Part shown: positions 17,478 through 25,929 of the stretch, one piece after another
Layout: every line of letters begins with the position of its first letter
Numbering within the stretch: the first letter of the stretch is position 1
Assembly: GCF_013116825.1 (NCBI RefSeq)
Contig: NZ_JABFNS010000020.1
Location: 17,045-81,044, forward strand
Length of the DNA: 64,000 bases
Source of the DNA: Myxococcus xanthus
Lineage (GTDB): Bacteria > Myxococcota > Myxococcia > Myxococcales > Myxococcaceae
Direction: 5' to 3'
The notes under the pieces: model-generated
The model's input: the letters and a program-made list of their open reading frames with translations, nothing else
Database searches by the model: none
Told to the model about the DNA's origin: nothing
Position numbers and translations under genes: made by a program

Positions 17478-17498
17478 ATTCGCGGGCTGTACCCTTCC

Positions 17499-18005
17499 AT
17501 GCGCTGCCCCTTCTGTCAGGACGCCGAGAACAAGGTCATCGACTCCCGTGAGTCGCACGAGGGCTCCGTCATCCGGCGGCGCCGCGAGTGCCTGACCTGC
17601 AAGCGCCGCTTCACCACGTATGAGCGGGTGGAGGAGCTCTACCCGCTCATCGTGAAGAAGGATGGGCGGCGCGAGGCGTTCGACCGGGAGAAGATCGTCA
17701 ACGGGCTGAAGAAGGCGTGTGAGAAGCGGCCCGTGTCCGCGGATCAGCTCGAGGAGACGGTGGTCGCCATCGAGCGGCAGCTGCAGGGCATGGGCGAGAG
17801 GGAAGTGCCCTCGTCCGTCATCGGCGAGGAGATCATGCGCCGGCTGCGGCAACTGGACGAGGTGGCCTATGTCCGCTTCGCGTCCGTGTACCGCAGCTTC
17901 CGCGACATCGCGGAGTTCATGGACGAGCTGAAGGCCCTGCGCGAGGCGGAGGCGCGCGAGCAGCGCCAGTCGCCTCCCTCGGCACCGGTGGACAAGGGCG
18001 GTTAG
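17499..18005 (+). CDS. nrdR: Transcriptional repressor NrdR
   Basis: NrdR represses ribonucleotide reductase genes in response to (d)ATP. The 168-residue protein has an N-terminal zinc ribbon with CPFC and CLTC pairs (residues 3-6 and 31-34), [17 protein letters not shown] between the parts, and an ATP-cone domain starting [16 protein letters not shown] 15-20-residue low-complexity tail ([13 protein letters not shown]) extends past the usual end. No NrdR box was recognised nearby. Placement between glyA and ribD is standard. Confidence 0.96.
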   Translation: MRCPFCQDAENKVIDSRESHEGSVIRRRRECLTCKRRFTTYERVEELYPLIVKKDGRREAFDREKIVNGLKKACEKRPVSADQLEETVVAIERQLQGMGEREVPSSVIGEEIMRRLRQLDEVAYVRFASVYRSFRDIAEFMDELKALREAEAREQRQSPPSAPVDKGG

Positions 18006-18014
18006 AGAAAGCAC

Positions 18015-19178
18015 ATGCGGCTGTTGACACGGGCAAGGTTGGAAGCGACACGGGCGCCCCGGGCGAAGCGAGCAGCGGACTTCGACCGGGCGGTGGCTGA
18101 GTTCTTCATGCGCATCGCGCTGGAGGAAGCCGCCAAGGGCCTGGGCCGCACCAGCCCGAACCCCGTCGTGGGCGCGGTGCTGGTGAAGGGCGGGCGCATC
18201 ATCGCCCGCGGCTACCACAAGAAGGCGGGCAGCGCGCACGCGGAAGTCGTCGCGCTGGAGGCCGCCGGTGCGCGCGCGAAGGGCGCGGACCTCTACACCA
18301 CGCTGGAGCCGTGTGACCACTACGGGCGTACCCCGCCGTGCAGCATGGCCATCATCGAGGCGGGCGTCCGGCGCGTCATCTGCGCGTCGGCGGACCCCAA
18401 CCCGAAGGTGAGTGGCAAGGGCGTGGCGCGGATGCGGCGCGCCGGCCTCAAGGTCCTCACGGGCGTGCTCGCGGAGGATGCGGACCGCCTCAACCGGCCC
18501 TTCTTCAAGATGATCCGCACGGGCCTGCCCTGGGTGACGCTCAAGGCAGCGGTGACGCTGGACGGGAAGCTGGCCACCGCGACCGGTGACTCGCGCTGGG
18601 TGACGGGGGCGCCGGCGCGCGCCTGGGTCCACCGCCTGCGGGACTCGGTGGACGTCATCCTGGTGGGCGCCAACACCGTCCGGAAGGACGACCCGAAGTT
18701 GACCACGCGGCTGCCCGGAGGCGGTGGGAAGGACCCGCTGCGCGTGGTGGTGGACAGCCACCTGCGCCTATCGCCGGGCTACACCATCTTCACGCAGCGC
18801 AGCCCCGCGCGCACCGTGGTGGCCACGCTGGAGGACCCGGAGGGCCGCAAGGCGCGGCGCTTCCTGGCCCAGGGCGTGGACGTCTGGCAGCTCCGCGAGA
18901 AGGCGGGACAGGTGGACCTCAAGGCCCTGCTGCGGCGGCTGGCGAAGGGTGGCCAAAACCACGTCATGGTGGAGGGGGGCGCGGAGATGTACGGCTCCTT
19001 CCTGCGAGGGCACCTGGCGGATTCGCTGGCGCTGTTCCTGGCGCCCAAGCTGATTGGCAGCCCGGGCCTGTCGTGGGCCGGCGACCTGGGGGTGAAGGAG
19101 ATGGCCCAGGCCCTGGCGGTGAAGGACCTCGCCTTCGAACGCCACGGCGACGACATCCTGCTCCAGGCGCTGTTGTAG
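18015..19178 (+). CDS. ribD: Bifunctional riboflavin biosynthesis deaminase/reductase RibD
   Basis: RibD deaminates and then reduces the pyrimidine intermediate of riboflavin synthesis. Counting from the ATG at 18015, the deaminase zinc site is His75-x-Glu77 (SAHAEVVALE) with Cys100 and Cys109 (TLEPCDHYGRTPPCS). The reductase domain begins around VTLKAAVTLDGKLATATGDSRWVTG. This start gives 387 residues, about 20 more than usual, with an Arg/Ala-rich N-terminus; an internal ATG at 18108 would give the conventional start MRIALEEAAKG. Neither has a strong ribosome-binding site, so the start is unresolved. Confidence 0.93.
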   Translation: MRLLTRARLEATRAPRAKRAADFDRAVAEFFMRIALEEAAKGLGRTSPNPVVGAVLVKGGRIIARGYHKKAGSAHAEVVALEAAGARAKGADLYTTLEPCDHYGRTPPCSMAIIEAGVRRVICASADPNPKVSGKGVARMRRAGLKVLTGVLAEDADRLNRPFFKMIRTGLPWVTLKAAVTLDGKLATATGDSRWVTGAPARAWVHRLRDSVDVILVGANTVRKDDPKLTTRLPGGGGKDPLRVVVDSHLRLSPGYTIFTQRSPARTVVATLEDPEGRKARRFLAQGVDVWQLREKAGQVDLKALLRRLAKGGQNHVMVEGGAEMYGSFLRGHLADSLALFLAPKLIGSPGLSWAGDLGVKEMAQALAVKDLAFERHGDDILLQALL

Positions 19179-19215
19179 GACACGAGCGGCCGTGGGCGCG
19201 GGCGGGGCCGGTCCG

Positions 19216-19221
19216 TTATAA
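19216..19221 (+). promoter_or_regulatory. -10-like element close to the ribE start
   Basis: TTATAA lies 8 bases before the ribE ATG in a 51-bp GC-rich gap, with no recognisable Shine-Dalgarno sequence. This suggests a leaderless transcript. No -35 match was found. Confidence 0.4.
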
Positions 19222-19229
19222 GCGGCCCC

Positions 19230-19892
19230 ATGTTTACCGGCCTCATTCAGGACCTTGGCAGGGTGGAGCGCGTCATTCCCGGCGGGATGACCGACCTGTG
19301 GATTCACACCTCGCTGGGCGCGGCGGCCTTCGAGCTGGGCGAGTCGATCGCCGTCAACGGGGCCTGCCTCACGGTGGTGGAGCGCACCGGCGACAGCTTC
19401 CGCGTGCAGGCCGCGCCGGAGACGCTGCGCCGGACGACGCTGGGCTCCGTGAAGCCTGGAGACCGGGTGAACCTGGAGCGGGCCCTGGCGCTGGGGGACC
19501 GGCTGGGCGGGCACCTGGTCTCAGGCCATGTGGACGCCGTCAGCGAGGTGCTGGAGACGTACCAGGAGGGTGGCTCCTGGGTGATGGGGTTCCGGCTGCC
19601 GGAGGAACTGGCGCCGTACTTCATCGAAAAGGGCTCGGTGGCCATCGACGGCATCAGCCTCACCGTCAACACGCTGGAGGCGGACCGGTTCCGGGTGCAG
19701 CTCATCCCGGAGACGCAGGAGCGCACCACCTTGAAGGCGCGGGGCGTGGGGGCGAAGGTGAACCTGGAGGCGGACCAGATAGGGAAGTACGTGGCGCGGC
19801 TGTTCGCGCTCCAGCGGGGCCAGGGGGCTCCCGGGGGTGGTGGCGGGCTGACGGCGGCGGCCATCGCGGCTGCGGGGTTCGGCACGCCGTAG
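19230..19892 (+). CDS. ribE: Riboflavin synthase alpha subunit
   Basis: The enzyme converts two 6,7-dimethyl-8-ribityllumazine molecules to riboflavin and the ribitylaminouracil. The 220-residue protein starts MFTGLIQDLGRVERV and has the internal duplication of the lumazine-binding domain: SIAVNGACLTVVE in the first half and SVAIDGISLTVN in the second, with GHLVSGHVDAV between. It ends with a glycine/alanine-rich tail not seen in E. coli. The adjacent gene encodes lumazine synthase. The usual ribBA between these genes is missing from this locus. Confidence 0.95.
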   Translation: MFTGLIQDLGRVERVIPGGMTDLWIHTSLGAAAFELGESIAVNGACLTVVERTGDSFRVQAAPETLRRTTLGSVKPGDRVNLERALALGDRLGGHLVSGHVDAVSEVLETYQEGGSWVMGFRLPEELAPYFIEKGSVAIDGISLTVNTLEADRFRVQLIPETQERTTLKARGVGAKVNLEADQIGKYVARLFALQRGQGAPGGGGGLTAAAIAAAGFGTP

Positions 19893-19932
19893 CAGGCGAC
19901 GCCGGGCCCCGGGGTGGTGTAGGAAGCGCGGC

Positions 19933-20436
19933 ATGCCTCGCTACTTCGACGGTGACTTTCTACCCCCCAAGGGCCGCTTCGCCATCTGCGTGGCCCGCTT
20001 CAACGGCTTCATCACCGAGGAGCTGGCCAAGGGCGCCGTGGACACGCTGGTGCGCCACGGCGTGGCCGACGCGGACATCGACGTGTACCGGTGCCCCGGA
20101 ACCTATGAGCTGCCCGGTCTGGTCCGGCGCGTGACCGAGACGCGGCAGTACGTGGGCGTCATCACCCTGGGCGCCGTCATCCGGGGCGGGACGCCGCACT
20201 TCGACTACGTGGCCGGCGAGTGCGCCAAGGGCATTGGCGCGGTGGCCTTCGAGGCCGCGGCGGCCACCCCGGCCACGACGGTGACTTTTGGCGTGCTGAC
20301 GACGGACACGGTGGAGCAGGCCATCGACCGGGCGGGCGTGAAGGCAGGGAACAAGGGAGCGGAGGCCACACTGGCCTGCATCGAGATGGTCAATCTGTAC
20401 GCGAAGATGTCGGCGACGGACGGAAGGAAGGCGTAG
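19933..20436 (+). CDS. ribH: 6,7-dimethyl-8-ribityllumazine synthase
   Basis: The 167-residue protein makes the lumazine precursor of riboflavin from the pyrimidine and dihydroxybutanone phosphate. Family blocks are FAICVARFNGFITEELAKGA, VYRCPGTYELPGL, LGAVIRGGTPHFDYVAGECAKG with the catalytic histidine, and FGVLTTDTVEQAIDRAG. nusB starts 3 bases after the stop. The N-terminus MPRYFDGDFLPPKG is a little longer than in the E. coli protein. Confidence 0.95.
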   Translation: MPRYFDGDFLPPKGRFAICVARFNGFITEELAKGAVDTLVRHGVADADIDVYRCPGTYELPGLVRRVTETRQYVGVITLGAVIRGGTPHFDYVAGECAKGIGAVAFEAAAATPATTVTFGVLTTDTVEQAIDRAGVKAGNKGAEATLACIEMVNLYAKMSATDGRKA

Positions 20437-20439
20437 GCC

Positions 20440-20862
20440 ATGGGCGCGCGAAGAACGGGACGTGAGCGTGCGCTGCAGGCGCTCTACCAGTTGGAGATGG
20501 CCACCGCGACGACGGCGGAGGCGCTGGAGTCGGCCTGGTCGGCCGCCGAGGAGAGCAACAAGCGGGACCCGGACGCGGTGAAGTTCGCCCGGGAGCTGGT
20601 GGAAGGCGTGCAGTCCCACCGGGACGAAATCGACCAGCTCATCGAGCGCCACAGCCACAACTGGCGCCTGGACCGCATGTCGCGCATCGACCGGAACGTG
20701 CTGCGCCTGGGCATCTTCGAGCTGAAGTACCGCCCGGACATCCCCCGCAAGGTGTCCATCAACGAGGCGGTGGAGCTGGGCAAGAACTTCGGCAATGAAG
20801 AATCGAGCGCGTTCGTCAACGGGCTCCTGGACCGCGTCGCGGTCGCCTTGAACAAGCCGTGA
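20440..20862 (+). CDS. nusB: Transcription antitermination factor NusB
   Basis: The 140-residue, mainly helical protein is part of the rRNA antitermination complex with NusE (S10). It has the N-terminal GARRTGRERALQALYQLE, the FARELVEGVQSH segment, and the C-terminal signature VSINEAVELGKNFGNEESSAFVNGLLD. The ribH-nusB order with 3 bases between them is one of the most conserved pairs in bacteria. A 30-bp gap separates it from the following orphan domain gene. Confidence 0.96.
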   Translation: MGARRTGRERALQALYQLEMATATTAEALESAWSAAEESNKRDPDAVKFARELVEGVQSHRDEIDQLIERHSHNWRLDRMSRIDRNVLRLGIFELKYRPDIPRKVSINEAVELGKNFGNEESSAFVNGLLDRVAVALNKP

Positions 20863-20892
20863 GCCGCTGACGCCAGCCGCGAGGGACGCGCC

Positions 20893-21384
20893 GTGAGCCA
20901 GACGACGACGCACGACATCGGATTGGAGGGCCTGGACACGCTCGGCGGGGTGGACGCGCTCTGCCTCTTCATCGCCGAGGATGACCGGCCCCTGCCGTCC
21001 TCCGCGGGCTTCGTGGACTGGCGGCTGTGTGGCTCGCTCTCGCGGGTGCTCAAGGCCGGCTTCTTCACGGGCGCGAAGGATGACTGGCTGCTGCTGCCCT
21101 CGGACGGGAAGCTGGCGGTGCCCCGCATCTTCGTCGTGGGGCTGGGCGCGCGTCAGCGACTGGACGCGGGCGCGTTGAACGACGCGATGGCTGAGGCGGG
21201 ACGGGTGCTGTCCAAGGCCCGGGTGGAGTCCGTGGCGCTGGAAGTTCCCGCCGGTGGCCAGGTGGAGGACGCCGCGCGGGCAGCGGCTTTCCAGAAGGGC
21301 TTCCTGCCCGCGTTCAAGGGCGAACGGGTGGCCGTCCTGGCGGACAAGGGACTCGTCAAGTCGCTGCCTGCACGCAAGGGCTGA
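20893..21384 (+). CDS. Stand-alone M17 (leucyl aminopeptidase) N-terminal domain protein
   Basis: The 163-residue protein resembles the non-catalytic N-terminal domain of M17 leucyl aminopeptidases. An early strand VDALCLFIAEDD is followed by a region ending in FTGAKDDWLLLPSDGKLAVPRIFVVGLGAR, with the family's characteristic RIFVVGLG, and then helices such as NDAMAEAGRVLSKARVESVALE. The metal-binding catalytic domain does not follow: the gene stops normally and the next gene is a receiver. A role in ligand or nucleotide sensing is possible because the fold is macro-like, but this is speculation. The GTG start gives the conserved N-terminus. It sits between nusB and the Che cluster. Confidence 0.65.
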   Translation: MSQTTTHDIGLEGLDTLGGVDALCLFIAEDDRPLPSSAGFVDWRLCGSLSRVLKAGFFTGAKDDWLLLPSDGKLAVPRIFVVGLGARQRLDAGALNDAMAEAGRVLSKARVESVALEVPAGGQVEDAARAAAFQKGFLPAFKGERVAVLADKGLVKSLPARKG

Positions 21385-21439
21385 CGCTCGGCGGGCGGGC
21401 GGGCCTTCTGCTAGCATGCCTCGCCCGGGGCGAGCGCAC

Positions 21440-21814
21440 ATGCGTGTCAAGGTGTTGATTGTCGAGGACTCGAAAGCATCGCGCGAGTACATCGCCGCGA
21501 TGGTCGAGGCCGTGGAGGGCATCGAGGTGGTGGTGACCTCGAGCGGCTTCGAGGCCCTGAAGCTGCTGCCGCGTCACCGCTTCGAGCTCATCATCACCGA
21601 CATCAACATGCCGGACATCAACGGGCTGGAGCTCATCAACTTCGTCAAGAAGAACCCCAACTACCGCGAAGTGCCGCTCTTCATCATCACCACGGAGGGG
21701 CGCGATCAGGACCGCGAGCGCGGGCTCGCGCTGGGCGCCGCGGAGTATCTGGTCAAGCCCTTCCTCCCCGGGAGCCTCGAAGCGCTCCTGCGGCGCTACC
21801 TGAAGCTGCCGTGA
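21440..21814 (+). CDS. Single-domain response regulator (CheY-like)
   Basis: The 124-residue receiver has no output domain. Acidic pocket IVEDSKAS (Glu9, Asp10), phospho-acceptor Asp54 in LIITDINMPDINGLEL, the conserved threonine in FIITTEGRDQDRERG, and the switch lysine in EYLVKPF are all present. It directly precedes cheA, whose GTG overlaps its stop codon (GTGA), so it is the likely immediate phosphate acceptor. The second receiver at 29863 is similar over this core (TDINMP, TTEG, YLVKP), suggesting two related outputs or a phosphate sink. Confidence 0.92.
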   Translation: MRVKVLIVEDSKASREYIAAMVEAVEGIEVVVTSSGFEALKLLPRHRFELIITDINMPDINGLELINFVKKNPNYREVPLFIITTEGRDQDRERGLALGAAEYLVKPFLPGSLEALLRRYLKLP

Positions 21815-24399
21815 GTCCGGGAAGCAAGGCGCTGGCCGAGTTCGTGGCCGAGGCGACGGAGATTCTCGACGCCCTGGCCAGGGACCTGCTCGTGCTCGAC
21901 GAGCGCCGGGGCTCCGAGGCGGACCCGGACCTGGTCAACGGCATCTTCCGCGCGGCGCATTCGCTCAAGGGGTTGTCCGGGCTGTTCGGCCAGGAGCGCA
22001 TCTCCCGGCTGGCGCATGGGACGGAGGACCTGCTCGACAGGCTTCGTCTGGGGAAGCTGCTGCTGGACGGCGCGGTCCTGGATTCGCTGATTGAAGCGCT
22101 GGATGCGTTCCAGGCGCTGCTGGGCGAGGCCGCTCGCGGCACGGAGAGCGAAACCCTGTCCGCCCGCGTGGAGGCGATGTCCGCGCGGATGGCGTCGATG
22201 GGCGCTCCCGTGGAGGTTGCCGCGGACGACCCGCTGGACCGGTTGGAGCTGGAGGCGCAGGTCCGCTCCGTCTTCACGGAGTACGAGGAACACCGGCTGC
22301 GGGAGAACGTGCGCCGGGGTGTGTCGCTGTGGCGCGTGCGGGCCGCCTTTGATTTGTCCGACTTCGACAAGGGACTGGCGGAGCTCAACACGAGGCTCAA
22401 GCCGCTGGGCGAGGTCATCAGCACGTTGCCGTCCGCGCAGCCGGGTGGCGCGCATGGCATCGCGTTCGACCTGATTTTCGGTGCGCAGGTCGACCGTGAG
22501 GCCCTGGAGACGGGACTGAAGGGGACGCCCGCGGAGCTGTCCGCGCTGACGGTGCGCCCGGCCGCGGCGGCGGCGACGAGCGCGCTGCTCCAGGCCGTGC
22601 AACCCGCCGCGACGATTCACGCGTCCGCGGGAGCGAAGTCGGAGACGCGGCCTGGAGACGCGCCGACGCACGATGGGGCCGCAGGCGCTGCTCAGGACGC
22701 AGTGTCAGGGGGCGTCGCGGCACCTGATGTGCCCGTCCGCGTGACGGGGGCTGCCCCAGAGGCGCCGCGGAGGGGCGCGACGCCCGCGCGCGGCTCCCGA
22801 GGCGCCGCAAGCCGAGGCACGTCCGAGGACGCCAAGGCTTCGCCCGCGGCCGGGCATTCGACGTCGCCCAAGAGCGGCGGCAAGAAGAAGGCTGTGCGCG
22901 CGACGGCCGCCGCGATGCTTCCCGAGGCGCAGCAGCCGCTCCTTTCGCACGTACCGGAAGACATGGAGCCCGGGCCCCTGGAGTGGCCCACGTCGGACGC
23001 CGACGTGCCCGCCAATGCCGGCGGCTCGCCTTCACCGGCTCCCGCGCCCGCACCCTCCAGCGTGCCCGTCGTCGCCTACCTCCAGGGCGCCGCCAAGGCC
23101 TCACCCAAGGGGCTCTCGGTGGCCCCGATGGCGCCGTCCGGCGCCCCCGTGGGCACCCCTGCGGCGCTGACGGCGGACACGTCGCTGCGCTCCCTGACGC
23201 AGACCGTGCGGGTGGACATCGGTCGCCTGGATGGCCTCATCAACATGGTGGGCGAGCTGCTGCTCATCAAGGCCAACCTCCAGCGGCTCGCGGAGTCCGC
23301 GAGGCAGGACGGCGCGGTGGCGCTCTCCAAGCTGTTCGGCCAGGAGCTGGCGCGCGAAACGCGAGGCCTGGAGCGCAAGCTGGAAGCCCTCCAGGAAGGC
23401 CTCCTGGAAGCGCGGATGGTCCCCGTCGGCCAGGTGTTCGACAAGCTGGCGCGGCTGGTGCGCCGCATCACCCGCGAGGCGGGCAAGGAAATCGAGCTCG
23501 CCATCAGCGGCGGCGAGGTGGAGCTGGACAAGCTCATCGTGGAGGAGCTCAGCGACCCGCTGATGCACCTCATCCGCAACGCCATCGACCACGGCGTCGA
23601 ATCCCCCGACGCCCGTCTGGCCGCGGGCAAACCCCGGCGCGCGGTGGTGGGCCTGCGCGCCGAGCAGAAGGGCAACCACGTCGTCATCGAGGTGAGTGAC
23701 GACGGCTCCGGCATCGACGAGGTGCGCGTGCGCGAGGTGGCCATCACGCGCGGCCTCATCACCTTCGCGCAGGCCCAGGAGATGAGCCGGAGGGAGCTGC
23801 TCAACCTCATCTTCCAGCCCGGCTTCTCCACCGCCCGCAGCGTGTCCGAGCTCTCCGGCCGGGGCGTCGGCCTGGACGTGGTGAAGAACAACCTGGGCAA
23901 CCTGTCGGGCATCATCGACGTGTGGAGCGAGCGCGGAAAGGGCACCGCCTTTCACCTCACGCTCCCCGTCACGCTGGCCATCATTCGCGCGCTGTTGGTG
24001 GGCGTCAGCGGCCGCACCTACGCGGTGCCGCTCAACAGCGTGCTGGAGATCGTCTCCGTCCAGCCCAGGGAAATCCGCACCGTGGAGCGGCGCGAGGTCC
24101 TGGACCTGCGCGGACAGACGTTGCCCTTCGTGCGGCTGTCTCGCATGTTCGCCCTGCCGGAGCGCCCGGTGGGCCGCCACTTCGTGGTGGTGGTGGGCCT
24201 GGCCCAGGAGCGCCTGGGCATCGCCGTGGACGAACTGCACGGCCAGCAGGACATCGTCACCAAGCCCTTGGGGGGCCGGCTCCAGTCCGTCCGGGGCATC
24301 TCCGGCGCCACCGACCTGGGCAACCGGCGCACCGTCCTGGTGCTGGACGTGGCGGCGCTCCTGGAAGAGGGCATGGCCGTGGAGCGGCGTCGCGCCTGA
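21811..24399 (+). CDS. cheA: Chemotaxis histidine kinase CheA
   Basis: This 862-residue CheA runs from an Hpt domain with phospho-accepting His50 in FRAAHSLKGLSGLFG, through a poorly conserved middle and a long Ala/Pro/Gly-rich linker (about residues 265-450). The P3 dimerisation segment follows (RVDIGRLDGLINMVGELLL), then the HATPase with N-box IRNAIDHGVESPDARLAAG, G1 DDGSGID and G2 SGRGVGLDVVKNN, and a CheW-like P5 domain at the end (TYAVPLNSVLEIV to the C-terminus). There is no C-terminal receiver. The long low-complexity linker is typical of myxobacterial CheA proteins. The GTG start overlaps the receiver gene. Confidence 0.95.
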   Translation: MSPGSKALAEFVAEATEILDALARDLLVLDERRGSEADPDLVNGIFRAAHSLKGLSGLFGQERISRLAHGTEDLLDRLRLGKLLLDGAVLDSLIEALDAFQALLGEAARGTESETLSARVEAMSARMASMGAPVEVAADDPLDRLELEAQVRSVFTEYEEHRLRENVRRGVSLWRVRAAFDLSDFDKGLAELNTRLKPLGEVISTLPSAQPGGAHGIAFDLIFGAQVDREALETGLKGTPAELSALTVRPAAAAATSALLQAVQPAATIHASAGAKSETRPGDAPTHDGAAGAAQDAVSGGVAAPDVPVRVTGAAPEAPRRGATPARGSRGAASRGTSEDAKASPAAGHSTSPKSGGKKKAVRATAAAMLPEAQQPLLSHVPEDMEPGPLEWPTSDADVPANAGGSPSPAPAPAPSSVPVVAYLQGAAKASPKGLSVAPMAPSGAPVGTPAALTADTSLRSLTQTVRVDIGRLDGLINMVGELLLIKANLQRLAESARQDGAVALSKLFGQELARETRGLERKLEALQEGLLEARMVPVGQVFDKLARLVRRITREAGKEIELAISGGEVELDKLIVEELSDPLMHLIRNAIDHGVESPDARLAAGKPRRAVVGLRAEQKGNHVVIEVSDDGSGIDEVRVREVAITRGLITFAQAQEMSRRELLNLIFQPGFSTARSVSELSGRGVGLDVVKNNLGNLSGIIDVWSERGKGTAFHLTLPVTLAIIRALLVGVSGRTYAVPLNSVLEIVSVQPREIRTVERREVLDLRGQTLPFVRLSRMFALPERPVGRHFVVVVGLAQERLGIAVDELHGQQDIVTKPLGGRLQSVRGISGATDLGNRRTVLVLDVAALLEEGMAVERRRA

Positions 24400-24442
24400 C
24401 CCTCGCTGCGGACGGGCGCGCTGGCTGCTATCCTGCGTCACC

Positions 24443-25009
24443 GTGTCCCGGTTCTCGGAACTGCTCGACGACTTCTTCTACCGTCCTGACGAGGACGTCT
24501 CCGGGCTCCAGGATTTCGCGGCGGGCAGCGACGGCGGATTGCCCGCCGCCCCCGAGGAGGTGCCCGAGGAGTACCTGGCCTTCCACCTGGAAGGGGAGTG
24601 CTACGCGGTCCCCATCCGAGGGGTGCGTGAAATCTCCAAGGTTCCGCCGCTGACGGAGATTCCCCGCGCCGAGCCTCAGCTCCTGGGGGTGATGAACCTG
24701 CGCGGCGAACTGCTGCCCGTGTACGACGTCAAGGTGCGGCTGCGGCTGGCGGAGCGGGCGCCCCTGGTCGCCGGGCCCGACGCGCCGGCTCCTCCCCGGA
24801 GTGCGCGCATCCTCGTGCTGCGCACGGAGACGGGGCCCGCGGGGGTGTGGGTGGATGGCGTGGTGGGCGTGGTGAAGCTCAAGCCGTCCATGCTGGAGGC
24901 ACCGCCACCGGGGATGCGCGTGGGTGACAGGGATTGCGTGGTGGGCATGGGCCGGCGTGGCCCCATGCTCTACATCCTCTTGGACGCGGAACAGGCGCTC
25001 GCCCCATGA
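24443..25009 (+). CDS. cheW: CheW-like coupling protein 1
   Basis: The 188-residue CheW has an N-terminal acidic extension of about 45 residues, then EYLAFHLEGECYAVPIRGVREI, LGVMNLRGELLPVYDVKVRL and VWVDGVVGVVKLKPSML. CheW couples receptors to CheA. It starts with GTG at 24443; TATCCT lies 8 bases upstream with no clear Shine-Dalgarno sequence. Its stop overlaps the start of a second cheW (ATGA). Confidence 0.93.
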   Translation: MSRFSELLDDFFYRPDEDVSGLQDFAAGSDGGLPAAPEEVPEEYLAFHLEGECYAVPIRGVREISKVPPLTEIPRAEPQLLGVMNLRGELLPVYDVKVRLRLAERAPLVAGPDAPAPPRSARILVLRTETGPAGVWVDGVVGVVKLKPSMLEAPPPGMRVGDRDCVVGMGRRGPMLYILLDAEQALAP

Positions 25010-25530
25010 AGGACTCCGTCAACCTGCTGTCGCGGCGTCCCCACGCGGTCACGGATGAAGTGTCCTCGGCCGCGGACACGGTGGTGCAGCTCTGTGCCTT
25101 CTTCATCGGCGCGGAGGAGTACGTGCTGGACATCATGCGGGTGGAGGAAATCCTCCCGCTCCAGCGCATCACCCCCATCCCTCATGCCCCGGCGTTCGTG
25201 GAGGGTGTGCTCCACCTGCGCGGCCTCATCCTGCCGGTGGTGGACCTGCGGTGCCGGCTCCTGGGCGCGCCGGGGCCGGAGACGCCGAAGACGCGGCTGC
25301 TGGTGTGCAAGCTGGGCACGCGGCGCGTGGCGGTGAAGGTGGACCGGGTGGCGGAGGTGCTGCGCGTGCGGCGCGGCGACATCAAGCCCGCGCCCGCGCT
25401 GAGGGTGGCGGGACACACGCCCTTTGTCGTCGGTGTCTGTGGACCACCGGACCGGCTCCGGCTGCTGCTGGACCTCAAGGCCTTGCTGCGCGTGGAGCTG
25501 GAGCGCGAGTCATCAAGGAACACGACGTAG
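25006..25530 (+). CDS. CheW-like coupling protein 2
   Basis: This second, shorter CheW (174 residues) has VQLCAFFIGAEEYVLDIMRV, VEGVLHLRGLILPVVDLRCR and VAVKVDRVAEVLRVRRGDIKP. It differs enough from the first not to be a recent duplicate. Two CheW in one operon could couple different receptors or act as scaffold variants. The ATG at 25006 overlaps the previous stop; in-frame residues further upstream come from the other gene. Confidence 0.92.
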   Translation: MKDSVNLLSRRPHAVTDEVSSAADTVVQLCAFFIGAEEYVLDIMRVEEILPLQRITPIPHAPAFVEGVLHLRGLILPVVDLRCRLLGAPGPETPKTRLLVCKLGTRRVAVKVDRVAEVLRVRRGDIKPAPALRVAGHTPFVVGVCGPPDRLRLLLDLKALLRVELERESSRNTT

Positions 25531-25551
25531 GCGCACACATGGGGGATTGAG

Positions 25552-25929
25552 ATGGGCCATCAAGGACTGGAGCAGCACCGCAGAATCCTCGGCATCCTCT
25601 TCATCGTCATCAACGGGCTGTCGGTGCTCATCGCCGTGGGAGTGATGCTGTCCTTCGGGGTGATGGGCGGGATGTTGCCAAGCGCGAAGCCCGAGGAACG
25701 GGCGCTGATTGTTGCCGTGGGCATGGGCGCGGGCGGGTGTCTGGCGCTGCTGGGGTTGCCGGGTGTCATCACCGGCTTCGGGTTGCTGAACCGCAAAGCG
25801 TGGTCGAGGACGCTGACGCTGGTGCTGGGCATCCTCGCCATTCCCAATGTTCCCCTGGGCACGGCCCTGGGGGCCTACGCCCTCTGGTTCTACCTCCAGC
25901 CAGGCTCTGACCAGGTCTTCGACACGTGA
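25552..25929 (+). CDS. Small multi-pass membrane protein in the Che operon
   Basis: The 125-residue product is almost entirely hydrophobic with about four membrane segments: ILGILFIVINGLSVLIAVGVM, a second around MLSFGVMGGML, a third around VAVGMGAGGCLALLGLPGVITG, and a last in LVLGILAIPNVPLGTALGAYALWFY. I do not recognise the family. The ATG follows gggggattgag. Its stop overlaps the HEAT-repeat gene (GTGA), linking the two tightly. It is the only integral-membrane protein in this che set, so it may anchor or sense for the cluster in place of a receptor (inference). Confidence 0.72.
   Translation: MGHQGLEQHRRILGILFIVINGLSVLIAVGVMLSFGVMGGMLPSAKPEERALIVAVGMGAGGCLALLGLPGVITGFGLLNRKAWSRTLTLVLGILAIPNVPLGTALGAYALWFYLQPGSDQVFDT

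Noticed and set aside
18006..18014. FMN riboswitch before ribD
   Set aside because: Only 9 bases separate nrdR from ribD, and no RFN-type conserved helices are present there or before ribE and ribH.
15759..18761. A 1000-codon open frame on the minus strand
   Set aside because: It runs antisense to rpiB, glyA, nrdR and ribD and is rich in His, Arg, Ala and Gln, as expected for a shadow frame in GC-rich coding DNA. Several similar long antisense frames (e.g. 38501-41236, 48599-51130, 55709-58837) were dropped for the same reason.
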